A stretch of 44,804 nucleotides of DNA from Deltaproteobacteria bacterium (GTDB taxonomy: Bacteria > Desulfobacterota > Desulfobacteria > Desulfobacterales > B30-G6): NCBI GenBank assembly GCA_022340465.1, contig JAJDNW010000051.1, positions 1 to 44,804 on the forward strand, in the 5' to 3' direction. Every line of letters starts with the position of its first letter. Position 1 is the stretch's first letter. Below the pieces are notes generated by a model that saw only the letters and a list, made by a program, of their open reading frames with translations, ran no database searches and had not been told where the DNA came from. Below, one piece after another: positions 36,023-44,133 of this stretch. The position numbers and the translations under genes were made by a program.

Positions 36023-38686
36023 CTACTCGTGTCTCCCTGGCTGCCAATCCTCGCCGTACTCTTCGACTTCCGTGGAAGCGGCGGCCAACACCGCCATGCC
36101 CGCCGGCTGAACCTTGCGGTAGACCCGGCTGTAATCCAGCCTCGTGCCGTTGACCGTCAAGAGGTCCTTTTCGATGGAAATGCCGAAAAGCCTTTCGTTT
36201 TCCTCAAGGTAGGGAAGAATCAGCGCCCAGTCCTCCGGCGACAGGTCCACGATTTCTCCTCCGTTGAGCTGTTCGTCCACCACCTGTTGCCGGGGGTCCC
36301 GAATATAAATGGCTCCGCCGGATGCCAGGGAAAACAGGTTGGAGCCCGGGTAGGGGGTCGCCTGCTCGACACACCCGCCGCCGTTGTCGAAGGAAAGCCC
36401 ATTGAGCACCACGAATCCACCGTTGTCCAGAGGATTCCCGGCCATGAAGCTTTCCGCCAGGTAGTCCAGGCAGGTGCCGTTGATCACTACCTTGGGACGC
36501 CCCACCGCGTTGATCAGCGGGCGGCCGGCGGCGTTGCCCATGACGTATACCTCCCCGCCCTTGGCCCCGTACATGAAGGTCTGGCCCACGTCGCCGTAGA
36601 TGACCAGTTTTCCCTGTTTCAAGATCTGTCCCACCTGGTCCTGGGCGTTGCCGTGGACGAAAAGCTGCAGGCCGTCGATGCCGGAGGCCAGGTAATCGCC
36701 GGAGCTGTCGTACACGTCGATGCGCACATCCCGGGTGTCCTTGGACAACCCGCAGCCGGTAAAACGCTGTCCCCTGTAGCCGAAGCAGATGAACTCCCGC
36801 CACCCGAGTCCGTAGGCGTCGCAGATCAACCGCGCGTCGCATGCGTCCCCTTCGGGGGGAAAGGCCCCGGCGTTCAGCACCAGCGTACGCTCTTCGCTCT
36901 GCGGTCCGCGCAGGTCATCCCGCAACGCCCGATTTATGTAAGCGTACCTGCCGGCAGGTGCCCCGCCGATGCCCGGCGTGGCCTCGAAGATCCCGGTCAG
37001 CGCTTCCCTGATCAGGTGAAGAACCGAACTGCGCTTTTTCGACCCCGTGCCGTAGCGGCGGTCGTTCAGGCAGGTCAGCACCTCGATGGCGTTGGCCTTG
37101 GCTCTGTCGTTTTTCACCGCGCCCGCCCCCAGCACATCGCAAAAGTGATGCAGCGCGTTGAAATCCCAGGCCGGCATGTGCTGTAAAGCGACGTCTCGGA
37201 CCGTTTCCCACTCGTTCTCCAGGCTTTCCTGGATGAGGGCTTCGATTGCGTCCGCAGCGTCGGATGCGCCGGCGTCGATGGCGGGATTGTAATGCCGCTG
37301 CCCGGCCGGAACGGTCACGACCTTGCCGAACTTGTCCGTGCACGACAGCACCTTGCCGCCTCTGCCGTCGGGATGGTCCTGCACCGAAAAAATAAACGCC
37401 CCCCCGTCGGAGGCACTGCCTCCCCGTGCATTCCAGTAGACGTCCGCCACCGGGCAGAAGCGGCTGTCTTCGGCCGCCAGACTCTGCAGCGTGGCGTCGA
37501 TGGCCTGTTTTTCAGAACACACCAGGCCGATCTGCACCTCGCCCTCCTGCAGGGCGAAAACCTGGGGGCGCAGCATGGAGGTGTCGGTGATGCCCAGCAA
37601 CTGGAAGCAGTTCTCGTAGGGATTGTTGCGGGCGATGATAAACAGCCAGGGGCCGTCCGGCGATGCCTGGATGTGGGCCGACTGCAGGTAGCGGTAGATC
37701 TGCCGCTTCTCCGGAGGCAGAAGGTCGAAATCATGCTCGGTCGTGGGCGCCATGGCCTCGATAATGTACTCCAAGGGGTATTCGAAGGTGCGGTTCCACA
37801 GGTCGAACAGCTGGATGGAGACTTCCGTGTCCGTGAGAAACTGGGGGTATATGCGGTACTGCTTCAGATACTCGCTGACGGCATGGTAGTTGGCGAAATC
37901 GCCGTTGTGGACCAGGGCTTCGTCCAGCCCGCTGAACGGGTGCGCTCCGCCCGGGTGCCAGACGCGCCCCTTGGTCGGATAACGCTGGTGCGCTATCCAG
38001 CCGTGTGCCCTGAAATCCTCCAGCCGGTAGTACTGGACCACCTTTTCGGCATAGCCCACGATTTTAAGAATCATCAGGTTCCGCGCATGGGAGAGCACGA
38101 AGGCCTGCTGTTCGCCGAGAGAGGCATAGAATGTCTGGTTGAGGTCGGCGGAGTTGCGGTAGATGAATTCGTCCTCCGCCCGTTCCCGTGTCAGGTACTG
38201 CAGGCGGTTGTCCGCGGCGAAACGGTCGAGGACGGCCGGTTTCACCCGGACGAAATAGCGCCAGACATCCGGCGGGCGCACGTCGAGGCCCTCAATGTCC
38301 CGGTAGTCATCGACGGTCGGCAGGGGTTCAGCCTTGTGGATGTCGAGAAAGGGCGCGATGTTCCGCTCCTCGACGGCCTTCCTGCATTCGGGGTTCAACA
38401 GCGCCACCTGCAGCATGTAGTGACTGTCCAGGACTTCCTGACTCACCCCCAAATCGTCTGCCGACAGCCCGACCGCTGCAATGCCGCCGCCCTTCCCGTT
38501 GCCGCGATTGTGCATCTGGATGGAAGGTTCGTAAATGTGGCGGCCTTTTATCGGTATCGAACTGATGAACCCGGTTACGCCGCACCCCCCCTCCTCGGCC
38601 TGCTTTTTCCGGGCGCCACTGCCGGAGGCCTGTCTGGGTCTCGAAGCGACGATGCTGTCGATTAAACTTTTCCTAGTTGTTGGCAT
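36023..38686 (-). CDS. Glutamate-synthase-type amidotransferase fused to GXGXG domain, no FMN core
   Basis: 887 aa. GGCGVTGF sets the Ntn nucleophile at Cys35, implying a 34-residue propeptide. Further class II glutaminase motifs are WIAHQRYPTKGRVW (Arg), LVHNGDFANYH and LTDTEVSIQLFDLW, so the glutaminase looks intact. After a long middle region comes a GXGXG beta-helix (VHGNAQDQVGQIL, YGDVGQTFMYGAKGG, ESFMAGNPLDNGG). The FMN barrel normally between these parts is missing and is encoded by the upstream genes. The start at 38684-38686 (MPTTRKSL) has a GGAAAAAAAG upstream; the frame extends 20 codons more. Last gene of the mvhD-metVF cluster. Confidence 0.85.
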   Translation of the reverse strand: MPTTRKSLIDSIVASRPRQASGSGARKKQAEEGGCGVTGFISSIPIKGRHIYEPSIQMHNRGNGKGGGIAAVGLSADDLGVSQEVLDSHYMLQVALLNPECRKAVEERNIAPFLDIHKAEPLPTVDDYRDIEGLDVRPPDVWRYFVRVKPAVLDRFAADNRLQYLTRERAEDEFIYRNSADLNQTFYASLGEQQAFVLSHARNLMILKIVGYAEKVVQYYRLEDFRAHGWIAHQRYPTKGRVWHPGGAHPFSGLDEALVHNGDFANYHAVSEYLKQYRIYPQFLTDTEVSIQLFDLWNRTFEYPLEYIIEAMAPTTEHDFDLLPPEKRQIYRYLQSAHIQASPDGPWLFIIARNNPYENCFQLLGITDTSMLRPQVFALQEGEVQIGLVCSEKQAIDATLQSLAAEDSRFCPVADVYWNARGGSASDGGAFIFSVQDHPDGRGGKVLSCTDKFGKVVTVPAGQRHYNPAIDAGASDAADAIEALIQESLENEWETVRDVALQHMPAWDFNALHHFCDVLGAGAVKNDRAKANAIEVLTCLNDRRYGTGSKKRSSVLHLIREALTGIFEATPGIGGAPAGRYAYINRALRDDLRGPQSEERTLVLNAGAFPPEGDACDARLICDAYGLGWREFICFGYRGQRFTGCGLSKDTRDVRIDVYDSSGDYLASGIDGLQLFVHGNAQDQVGQILKQGKLVIYGDVGQTFMYGAKGGEVYVMGNAAGRPLINAVGRPKVVINGTCLDYLAESFMAGNPLDNGGFVVLNGLSFDNGGGCVEQATPYPGSNLFSLASGGAIYIRDPRQQVVDEQLNGGEIVDLSPEDWALILPYLEENERLFGISIEKDLLTVNGTRLDYSRVYRKVQPAGMAVLAAASTEVEEYGEDWQPGRHE

Positions 38687-38728
38687 CTTTTTTTCCGGAC
38701 ACAAGGATGAATGTTTATCTGAAACACC

Positions 38729-38872
38729 AAACCACAAAGGCACCAAGAGGCACCAAGATTAATTCTTCCTGAGTTCAATTCAGGTTTTTAATCACGAAAG
38801 CACGAAAGGGCAAAAACACGAAAAACAGCCATGATCGTTTCGTGCTTTCAGCATTTCGTGTTTTCGTGAATT
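38729..38872. repeat. CACAAAG/CACGAAA repeats with long imperfect inverted repeat
   Basis: The gap 38687-39002 holds ACAAAGGCACCAAGAGGCACC (about 38736-38756 region), a CCTGA/TCAGG hairpin followed by TTTTT on the plus strand (38768-38789), and two facing arms built of CACGAAA units (about 38791-38826 and 38835-38871). The arms can pair over some 30 bp with mismatches. No coding frame was found here. Confidence 0.6.
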
Positions 38873-39002
38873 ATTGAAGCATTTTTCCCTTTACCCAAAG
38901 CATACGATAAATGCCAGCGAATCGAATGGCACGAAGTAAATGACCATTGAATTTTAAACGATAATGTCACAGTATGGCCAGCCTAGTAGGTATTGTCTTT
39001 TC

Positions 39003-40556
39003 TTAAATTATCGTATTCCCGGTTGGCGCCGGCTGATAGGTGGTCCTTTCTTCCGCTTCGAGATAATCGAGGTGGACCAGAAGATCCGATCGCCCGGTCA
39101 GTTCGCGCATGCTGCGCATGCCCAGGCACCGCAGCAGTTCGCACCATTGCTTGCGCCAGGCCATGTACATGTTGACCAGCCGCTGCTCGGCGTACGCCTC
39201 GGATATCATCTGCCCCAGTTCGTGGTCTGTCGAGGCAATCCCCCGGGCACATCCCCGGCCGCTCTCGCAATTGCCGCAGCGCACGCACTCGAGAGCCACC
39301 AGGTCGGCCGTGCCGATGACCACACCGTCCGCCCCCAGGGCCATAGCCTTGGCCGTGTCCATGGCGTTGCGGATGCCGCCGCTGGCGATGAGGCACACCT
39401 TCTCCCGAACCCCTTCCGCCTTTAAGAAATTGTGCACTTTGGGGATGGCGTACTCGATGGGCATGGCGATGTTTTTCTTGGCGATGTCCGGCGCCGCGCC
39501 GGTTCCCCCGTAGCTGCCGTCGATGTGCACGATGTGGGCGCCCGCGTAGTAGCTGCCCACGGCAACCATGTCGACATCGGTGGGTGTGGACACCTTCACC
39601 GATATGAGCCCCCTGGGGTTGATCTCCTTGATCCAGTCCACGTGTTTCTTGTGATCCTCCACCGAGTAGACGCTGTGGAACGGAAAGGGGGAAAACAGGG
39701 AATTCCCCACAACCGTCTCGCGCATGGCCGCCACTTCCGGCGTGACCTTGTCGCCCAAAAGGTGCCCGCCAAGGCCCGGCTTGGCCCCCTGGGCATACTT
39801 GAACTCTATTACCGGTGCATGCAGGATGGTTTCTTCGCGCACGCCGAACAGGCCAGTGGCCACCTGGGTGATCACGTGATCCTTGTAGGGAACGAACGCT
39901 TCGGGATACCCGCCCTCGCCCGTGCAGGTCAGGGAGTTCAGCGTCCTGGCGGCCCTGGCCCTTCCCACCAGCGCGTTGAGCGCCATGGACCCGTAGGACA
40001 TGCCGCCGCCGTAGCATGGCAGGGAAAGCGTTTTCGCAGGCCGCCCGTCTCCCCTCTTGTTGAGGGTCAGGCGCGTGTCGATAGCCGCGTCGTCGATATC
40101 GAGATACGCCCCGGGATCGAAGTGCCTGAAGCGGATCTTGTCGAAGCCCCCGCCGGAATTGCCCACATTGTATTCGAGGTCCACCAGCGGCAGGCTGCCG
40201 GTTTCGGCCATTTCCCAGTGGGCGATGAGCATCTCGTCGGTCCAGCGGTAGTCGCCCAGGGTTTCGAGAACGGGATTGAGGCGCAGGGTCAGGGCCCCCT
40301 CCGGGCAGCGGTCGATGCAGTAGTAGTCGTTCTTTCTGCACGCAAATCCGATGCACTTGTGTTCACGGGGGCGCAGGGTCCTGTTGTAGACCTCATACCT
40401 GGGATGCACGCCATAGGGACACAATTCCGCGCACAGGCCGCAGGAAACGCACTTGGCGAGGCTGCGCCGGATGCTGTACTTGCCGATGGTGTTCCTGAAC
40501 CTGGACGGCGCTTCGATAACCTCCGGAAGGGCTGTTTCGTGATTCTGATTGTTCAT
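39003..40556 (-). CDS. Glutamate synthase FMN core protein with ferredoxin domain
   Basis: 517 aa. The N terminus has CVSCGLCAELCP (about 37-48) and a second cysteine set (CIGFACRKNDYYCIDRCPEG, about 73-92), then the FMN barrel: GGGMSYGSMALNALVG, TGEGGYPEAF, FKYAQGAKPGLGGHL (about 259), VHIDGSYGGTGAAP (about 350), IASGGIRNAMDTAKAM, and CVRCGNCESGRGC (about 423-435) for the inner cluster. All FMN and substrate motifs are present, so it should be a working core. It lies between its eroded paralogue and the amidotransferase-GXGXG fusion. The ribosome-binding site is weak. Confidence 0.88.
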   Translation of the reverse strand: MNNQNHETALPEVIEAPSRFRNTIGKYSIRRSLAKCVSCGLCAELCPYGVHPRYEVYNRTLRPREHKCIGFACRKNDYYCIDRCPEGALTLRLNPVLETLGDYRWTDEMLIAHWEMAETGSLPLVDLEYNVGNSGGGFDKIRFRHFDPGAYLDIDDAAIDTRLTLNKRGDGRPAKTLSLPCYGGGMSYGSMALNALVGRARAARTLNSLTCTGEGGYPEAFVPYKDHVITQVATGLFGVREETILHAPVIEFKYAQGAKPGLGGHLLGDKVTPEVAAMRETVVGNSLFSPFPFHSVYSVEDHKKHVDWIKEINPRGLISVKVSTPTDVDMVAVGSYYAGAHIVHIDGSYGGTGAAPDIAKKNIAMPIEYAIPKVHNFLKAEGVREKVCLIASGGIRNAMDTAKAMALGADGVVIGTADLVALECVRCGNCESGRGCARGIASTDHELGQMISEAYAEQRLVNMYMAWRKQWCELLRCLGMRSMRELTGRSDLLVHLDYLEAEERTTYQPAPTGNTII

Positions 40557-40611
40557 TTGCTATTCCGCTGTGAAACAACTTTCATCAATATTAACCATTC
40601 ACGTCTTCCAA

Positions 40612-40731
40612 ATATTGAACACTCCCCGCATCAAGCTTAAGGGGAATCTTCACCGTAAGGAATTCTATCAATTATGATTCGCTCGCTTACCCTGCAGCAA
40701 GCTGCAGGGAATGCGCTCGCTATCTCGGTTC
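40612..40731 (-). repeat. 120-bp dispersed repeat, copy 2 (inverted)
   Basis: Reverse complement of 9601-9720 with about four substitutions over 120 bp. Ends match exactly (ATATTGAACACTC at left, ATCTCGGTTC at right). It contains the CCCTGCAG...CTGCAGGG palindrome. It sits between the two FMN-core paralogue genes. Confidence 0.9.
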
Positions 40732-40768
40732 AACAATCAATATCCGAGGCCCAGTGATCACGCTTTCA

Positions 40769-40784
40769 CAGGGCTAAAGCCCTG
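40769..40784. repeat. REP-like palindrome CAGGGC-TAAA-GCCCTG
   Basis: A perfect 6-bp stem with a TAAA loop, followed by GGCTACAC. I remember this motif as a common dispersed intergenic palindrome in many bacteria; identification with a named family would need a search. Confidence 0.55.
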
Positions 40785-40832
40785 GGCTACACACAGCGCC
40801 AGCGACCCGGACATTGGCTATTAGTCGTTCAA

Positions 40833-40864
40833 TATGGGTCATTCTCCTTATGGGTCATTCTCCT
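40833..40864. repeat. Exact 16-bp tandem duplication carrying a Shine-Dalgarno-like sequence
   Basis: TATGGGTCATTCTCCT occurs twice back to back. On the minus strand each unit reads AAGGAGAATGACC, a ribosome-binding site with an ATG, placed right after the stop of the gene ending at 40867. It may be the former start region of the next gene, now separated by the inserted repeats. Confidence 0.7.
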
Positions 40865-40866
40865 TT

Positions 40867-42276
40867 TCACGGGCCCGGGACGACACGCTCGCCGAAGATG
40901 GGCCCGAAATTTTCCTTTTCCAGATCCTCGAACCACATGGAGCGTCCGATTTCACCCCGAAGCCGCCTGGCTTCGCGGATGCCCATGGCCCCCATCATCT
41001 CGATGATCTGACTGTGCCACGCCCCGATGAGGTTGACGATGCGCTGGCTGCCCCAGTCCCGATCCACGCCGGGTTCCAGGGCGACGGGACACGGCAGCTC
41101 CTCCCGACAGCGCCCGCACAGGCGGCACTCCAGGGCCAGCATCAGAACGACATCCGCTTCCACCGCGTCGGCACCGCACAGCATGGCCTTGACCACATGT
41201 TCGGCCATGGAGATGCCTCCCGAGAAAACCAGGTTGACCTGCTGGCGCAGGCAGTCGTCCACCAGCTTCAGATGGACTTCCCTGATCAGGTCTTTGAGGA
41301 ATCTCGGATGGTCCGCATGAATCTCCCGGCCGTGATCATCGGCAAAAAGGGTGATGCTGTCGATGCCGGCACGCGTCAGGCTTACCGCCCTCTCGGCTGC
41401 GCCGGCGTCCAGAGGAAGCCTGGCAAGCACCGTTATGTCCGGATTGAGGCGCCGTATATCTGTTAAAACGGTTTCCTTGCCCGGTCTTATCGCTATCTCG
41501 ACGGCCCGGCTGCGGCGGATGACCGCTTCAAACAGTGCCATTTTTTCAGCCTCGAAGGAAGGGATCAGAAAATCCGCGTAAGGCATCAGTGCCGGCGTCA
41601 CGTCATCCGCCGCCACGAACATGAGGGTGCCGAGACGTTCGGCCGCCGCCGCGGCGGCCAGACGGATGGACTCGTTCTGAACGAGATCTGCGGGCAGCCG
41701 CAGCAAAAGGGGCAGCGGCACCTCCAGGATTGTGGGCAGTTCGGACGCAATCGTGAGATCGTCGTTGAACGTCAAGGGGGTCACCCGCCTGGAAAGCTCG
41801 ACGCAGGTGTTGATGTACTCCCGGCCGTGGATCCCGTCCCTGGTCGGACGCACGATTTCGGACATGTCCGTCCACATGGCGTCGAACCCGGGTGCCGCAA
41901 AGGGGCCCCGGTATCCTGCGCCGGATACGGGAATACTCCCGGTGTGCGCCTGATACCACAGGCGATGAATGAGCTCCGCCCGCCAGTACGCGTCTCCCAG
42001 GGTCCTGTACTCCGGATTGATCGCCCGCGAAAAAATACCCCGCGTACACTCCTGAATACACCGGAAGCAGCTTTGGCAGGTGTACAGGTACTCGGGCTCC
42101 TCCATGGCGGCCATGTGCAGCACGTTTTCCTTGAAGATGTTGTAAACACACCGTTTCTTCACGCATTGACGGCAGCTTCCGGCGCAGTCCTCCCGAAATT
42201 CCACCGTGGCGTATTTGCCGATGGGATGAAACCGCGGCTCGGTCTTTTGAACGGATATGTGGTATTTTTTGGGCAT
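40867..42276 (-). CDS. Degenerate glutamate-synthase-like iron-sulfur protein
   Basis: 469 aa, paralogous to the neighbour at 39003-40556. The N terminus holds two cysteine groups (CAGSCRQCVKKRC, about 30-42; CQSCFRCIQEC, about 68-78). The barrel half retains LVFSGGISMAEHVVKAMLCGADAV and a C-terminal LECRLCGRCREELPC. The tail after it, IVNLIGAWHSQIIEMMGAMG, parallels the neighbour's. However, the GAKPG-GG and GGTGAAP motifs that hold FMN and substrate are absent. Likely a structural or electron-relay subunit, not an independent enzyme. It follows metF by about 97 bp; the ribosome-binding site is weak. Confidence 0.75.
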   Translation of the reverse strand: MPKKYHISVQKTEPRFHPIGKYATVEFREDCAGSCRQCVKKRCVYNIFKENVLHMAAMEEPEYLYTCQSCFRCIQECTRGIFSRAINPEYRTLGDAYWRAELIHRLWYQAHTGSIPVSGAGYRGPFAAPGFDAMWTDMSEIVRPTRDGIHGREYINTCVELSRRVTPLTFNDDLTIASELPTILEVPLPLLLRLPADLVQNESIRLAAAAAAERLGTLMFVAADDVTPALMPYADFLIPSFEAEKMALFEAVIRRSRAVEIAIRPGKETVLTDIRRLNPDITVLARLPLDAGAAERAVSLTRAGIDSITLFADDHGREIHADHPRFLKDLIREVHLKLVDDCLRQQVNLVFSGGISMAEHVVKAMLCGADAVEADVVLMLALECRLCGRCREELPCPVALEPGVDRDWGSQRIVNLIGAWHSQIIEMMGAMGIREARRLRGEIGRSMWFEDLEKENFGPIFGERVVPGP

Positions 42277-42303
42277 GATCTATTCCATGGTTTTTAATCT
42301 CAA

Positions 42304-42361
42304 CCACAAGAGCACAAAGGCAGATAATTTTCGACACGGATTGCACGAATTACGCGGATTT
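42304..42361. repeat. Short imperfect repeats (ACACGGATT type) between metF and the next gene
   Basis: CCACAAGAGCACAAAGGCAG (42304-42323) is followed by CACGGATT-GCACGAATT-ACGCGGATT, three imperfect 9-bp units (42335-42360). Same style as the repeats near 27316 and 38729. Confidence 0.5.
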
Positions 42362-42373
42362 CTATCAAAAAAT

Positions 42374-43300
42374 CTATGCAGGTCTCGGTAATAGACCCGC
42401 TTTTTCGACAATCTCGGCGACGATTTCCTCCCACTCGATGGCCATGATGTGGATGCCGTGAACCCCCTCTGTTTCCCTCAGTTCGGCGATGGTCTCGAGA
42501 CAGATCTTCACGCCTTCGGCGGGGGCTTCCTTTTTGGGCACGCCGGCCATGCGCCGGATGACCGCTTCCGGGATATCCATCCCCGCCACCCGCTCGTTCA
42601 TGTAGGTGGCCATACCGGCCGACTTCAGCGGCGTGACCCCGGCCAGGATGTGAACCCTCTCGGTCAGGCCCTCCTCCCGGGCCAGTCCGATCCACTCTTT
42701 GAAACGGTCGAGGTTGTAAACGCACTGCGTCTGGACGAAATCAGCACCGGCATCGATTTTCTTGGCCAGCCGGATCACCCGGTATTCGAACGGGTCAGCG
42801 AAAGGGTTGGCGGCGGCGCCAATGAACATATCGGGTGCTTCGTCGAGTTCGAAACCACTCATGTCACGGCCGGTGTCGCGCATCTCCCTCACCGCCCTCG
42901 CCAGGTGCATGGAGTCGATGTCGAACACGTTCAGGGCGTCCGGCTGACTGCCGAAGGACTGGTGGTCCCCGCTCAGGCAGAGAATGTTCCTGATCCCCAA
43001 GGAGTAGGCGCCCATAATGTCAGACTGCAAGGCGATACGGTTGCGGTCGCGCGTCACCATCTGCACGACCGGCTCCAACCCCATGTTCAAAAGATGTGTA
43101 CAGGCGGCGATACTGGACATGCGCACAATAGCGGTCTGGTTGTCGGTCACGTTCAGGGCGTCCACCGCATCCTGCAGCAGTCCCCCTTTTTGGACGATGA
43201 CCTCGCGGTTGCCTCCGCGGGGGGGGCCGCACTCGGCTGTGACCGCAAATTCACCGGCCCTGAGCAGCCGCTCCAACCTGCTTGCGGGTTCCGTTTTCAT
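42374..43300 (-). CDS. metF: Methylenetetrahydrofolate reductase
   Basis: 308-aa FAD barrel enzyme interconverting 5,10-methylene- and 5-methyl-tetrahydrofolate, used in methionine synthesis and in the methyl branch of the Wood-Ljungdahl pathway. Motifs: FAVTAECGPPRGGN at the N terminus with the catalytic Glu, DALNVTDNQTAIVRMSS, HLLNMGLEPVVQMVTRDRN, NILCLSGDHQ, and GADFVQTQCVYNL. It resembles the short form that works with MetV. Its ATG overlaps the metV stop by 4 nt. Confidence 0.93.
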   Translation of the reverse strand: MKTEPASRLERLLRAGEFAVTAECGPPRGGNREVIVQKGGLLQDAVDALNVTDNQTAIVRMSSIAACTHLLNMGLEPVVQMVTRDRNRIALQSDIMGAYSLGIRNILCLSGDHQSFGSQPDALNVFDIDSMHLARAVREMRDTGRDMSGFELDEAPDMFIGAAANPFADPFEYRVIRLAKKIDAGADFVQTQCVYNLDRFKEWIGLAREEGLTERVHILAGVTPLKSAGMATYMNERVAGMDIPEAVIRRMAGVPKKEAPAEGVKICLETIAELRETEGVHGIHIMAIEWEEIVAEIVEKAGLLPRPA

Positions 43301-43965
43301 ATGACGTGATCCTCTCTGACCAGTTTTCGGGGTCCCCCGGAAGTGCTTGTGGACCAGTTTTTAGGCGGCACATAGGCGCGCAGATTGTCCAGCTGCCCCA
43401 GAATTTTCAAGCGTTCGATAATCATCTGCCAGGCACAGTCGGTATCGGGGTTTACCTCGCACTTGCCCCCCTGAGATCCACCGCAGGGGCCGTTAAGCAG
43501 CTTTTTTGCACACCGCGTTACCGGGCAAACGGCCCCGAACAGGGCCAGTTTGCAGTTTCCGCAACCCGAACATTCTTCGGTAAAAAGCCCCTGCTTTTCC
43601 AGAACGCCGATAAAGGTCGTGTTGACGCCGGGCAATACCGGGCTGGTCACGAACCTGCGGGCAATGGCCTGCACCCCGGCACCGCAGGCCAGGGAAAGCA
43701 CCGCCTCGCATCGTGAGATGGCTTGCGCCGCCTCCTGGATGAACTCGTCCTCGCACTGTCTTTCCACGGTCAGCTCTTCCACCTCGATTTCCCGTCCCTC
43801 CTTGCGCGATGCCAGCCTGAGGGCCGATGCCAGAACCGCCGTTTCGTCTTCACCGCCGGCAAAGCAGGTCTTCACGCACGTCCCGCACCCGAGAACCAGC
43901 AGTTTTTTGTACGGCGCGACCATCGTCTTGATCTCTTGGATGGGTTTTTGTTCTCCTACAATCAT
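43297..43965 (-). CDS. metV: MetV-like iron-sulfur/zinc partner of MetF (MTHFR C-terminal family)
   Basis: 222 aa. The N-terminal half (KKLLVLGCGTCVKTCFAGG) contains a cysteine trio; the C-terminal half carries CSGCGNCKLALFGAVCPVTRC and LNGPCGGSQGGKCEVN, the signature of the MTHFR_C/MetV family. MetV binds the clusters that deliver electrons to MetF in acetogens. The 4-nt overlap with metF and the order metV-metF support a complex. The ATG is at 43963-43965 with GGAGA upstream. Confidence 0.9.
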   Translation of the reverse strand: MIVGEQKPIQEIKTMVAPYKKLLVLGCGTCVKTCFAGGEDETAVLASALRLASRKEGREIEVEELTVERQCEDEFIQEAAQAISRCEAVLSLACGAGVQAIARRFVTSPVLPGVNTTFIGVLEKQGLFTEECSGCGNCKLALFGAVCPVTRCAKKLLNGPCGGSQGGKCEVNPDTDCAWQMIIERLKILGQLDNLRAYVPPKNWSTSTSGGPRKLVREDHVI

Positions 43966-43982
43966 GGGCTGTCTCCACGTAG

Positions 43983-44008
43983 ATGCCCGGTCCCATGGGG
44001 CCCGGCAT
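43983..44008. promoter_or_regulatory. Strong hairpin between mvhD and metV
   Basis: ATGCCCGGTCCCA and TGGGGCCCGGCAT fold back over 26 nt with a single mismatch and one G-T pair. It ends 18 nt before the metV start, in the 168-bp gap; it may be a processing or stabilising element setting the mvhD to metVF ratio. No T-run. Confidence 0.45.
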
Positions 44009-44133
44009 TGGTCTCACCCTGGAAGGGTGTTGTTCAGGATTTCGGATTTGGTGCTTGGAATTTTATTCCCCCTATTACCGGCCCAGCCAAATTTCTCTGG
44101 CCCGGCCCGCCGAAGCAGGATTTCAATAGGCTG

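Noticed and set aside
37292-38665. Plus-strand open frame opposite the amidotransferase-GXGXG gene
   Set aside because: Antisense shadow in high-GC DNA; the minus frame carries all catalytic motifs.
38791-38871. CACGAAA units considered as a CRISPR array
   Set aside because: Units are too short, irregularly spaced and inverted; no constant-length spacers and no cas genes.
38983-40356. Second minus-strand open frame in the FMN core region
   Set aside because: A different frame of the same strand with Arg/Gly/His-rich low-complexity sequence; the real frame is 39003-40556.
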